Shown here: one piece after another, positions 63,677-64,000 of the stretch
How the letters are laid out: each line of letters begins with the position of its first letter
How positions within the stretch are numbered: position 1 is the stretch's first letter
From: Brachypterus glaber
Taxonomy: Eukaryota; Arthropoda; Insecta; Coleoptera; Kateretidae
Length of the DNA stretch: 64,000 nt
Direction of reading: 5' to 3'
Assembly (NCBI GenBank): GCA_958510825.1
Contig: OY294044.1
Coordinates: forward strand, 104,384,893 to 104,448,892
The notes under the pieces: model-generated
The model's input: only the letters and a program-made list of their open reading frames with translations
Told to the model about the DNA's origin: nothing
Database searches by the model: none
Program-made: the position numbers and the translations under genes

Positions 63677-64000
63677 ACTCCATACAGACAATAAAAGGCG
63701 CAAAAAAATAGTGACTGTCAGGCAAGATAACTAAAAAACGCTTTAAGTTGGGAACTTGCAATTTGGACCATAGTAGTAAAATTTCTCGGTTGGGATTGTT
63801 TCTGGTAAAAATCGTGGTGGAAAGGGAAAAAAAATATTAAAATTAATACTTTAAGGGATTTGTTTTTGTATTTTATTTTTAATCATCCAAAGAAAACTTT
63901 GAATATCCTATCTCAGTTCCTAGTAGAGACTTCCTATTTCCTATTATTTTTGACAGGAGCAATTTAAAAAATCGAAAAAAAAAATAAAACTTACGACGTA
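63677..64000. other. No gene recognised
   Basis: AT-rich to the window edge. Nothing was supported. Confidence 0.4.

Overview
The window looks like intergenic or intronic DNA from a large, AT-rich, transposon-laden arthropod genome, probably an insect. The evidence is the absence of operons or dense genes, a Ty3/gypsy LTR retrotransposon whose architecture (about 2.1 kb LTRs, about 10.7 kb total) recalls the Ulysses/Osvaldo group of insects, fragments of CR1/Jockey-like and RNase H-bearing non-LTR retrotransposons, a tRNA-derived SINE, and many foldback and TIR-type non-autonomous DNA elements. I cannot name a species. No complete host gene is visible. One candidate terminal host exon lies on the minus strand near 1.7-1.85 kb.

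Layout. 0-10 kb: a TIR MITE (453-1036), a SINE (1077-1303), the candidate exon, a 603 bp tandem duplication (1947-3153), a 192 bp-period satellite (3591-4835), a 1.3 kb near-palindrome (6275-7575) and two copies of a hairpin-bearing MITE. 10-25 kb: 3' fragments of RNase H-type non-LTR elements (10233-10731 and 23124-24551, both with target-site duplications), a 5'-truncated CR1-like reverse transcriptase ORF (13097-14650), several foldbacks, a cluster of a repeated TAGTTGACA motif, and perfect palindromes. 25-33.5 kb: more foldbacks, a non-LTR 3' end, and a nested MITE whose empty site survives in the opposite arm of its host palindrome. 33.6-44.3 kb: the complete LTR retrotransposon on the minus strand (LTR-gag-pol-LTR, TSD AGTT), with gag and pol joined by a textbook -1 frameshift signal. 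Its downstream LTR carries an exact 533 bp tandem duplication that its partner lacks. 44.5-53.8 kb: foldbacks, a CR1-like 3' end interrupted by a long CT microsatellite, a second SINE copy, and very short non-LTR insertions with clear TSDs. 53.8-56.0 kb: a solo LTR of the same retrotransposon family in the opposite orientation, also flanked by AGTT. 56-64 kb: further foldbacks, a local segmental duplication bracketed by inverted copies of a 423 bp MITE, and repeat remnants.

The only genes that work together are gag and pol. Gag would form the particle. A fraction of ribosomes would shift frame at AAAAAAC to make Gag-Pol, whose protease, RT, RNase H and integrase copy the RNA (primed at the PBS, plus strand from the PPT) and integrate it. 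Everything else is non-autonomous or decayed. Coordinates of repeat edges were read by eye and may be off by several bases.
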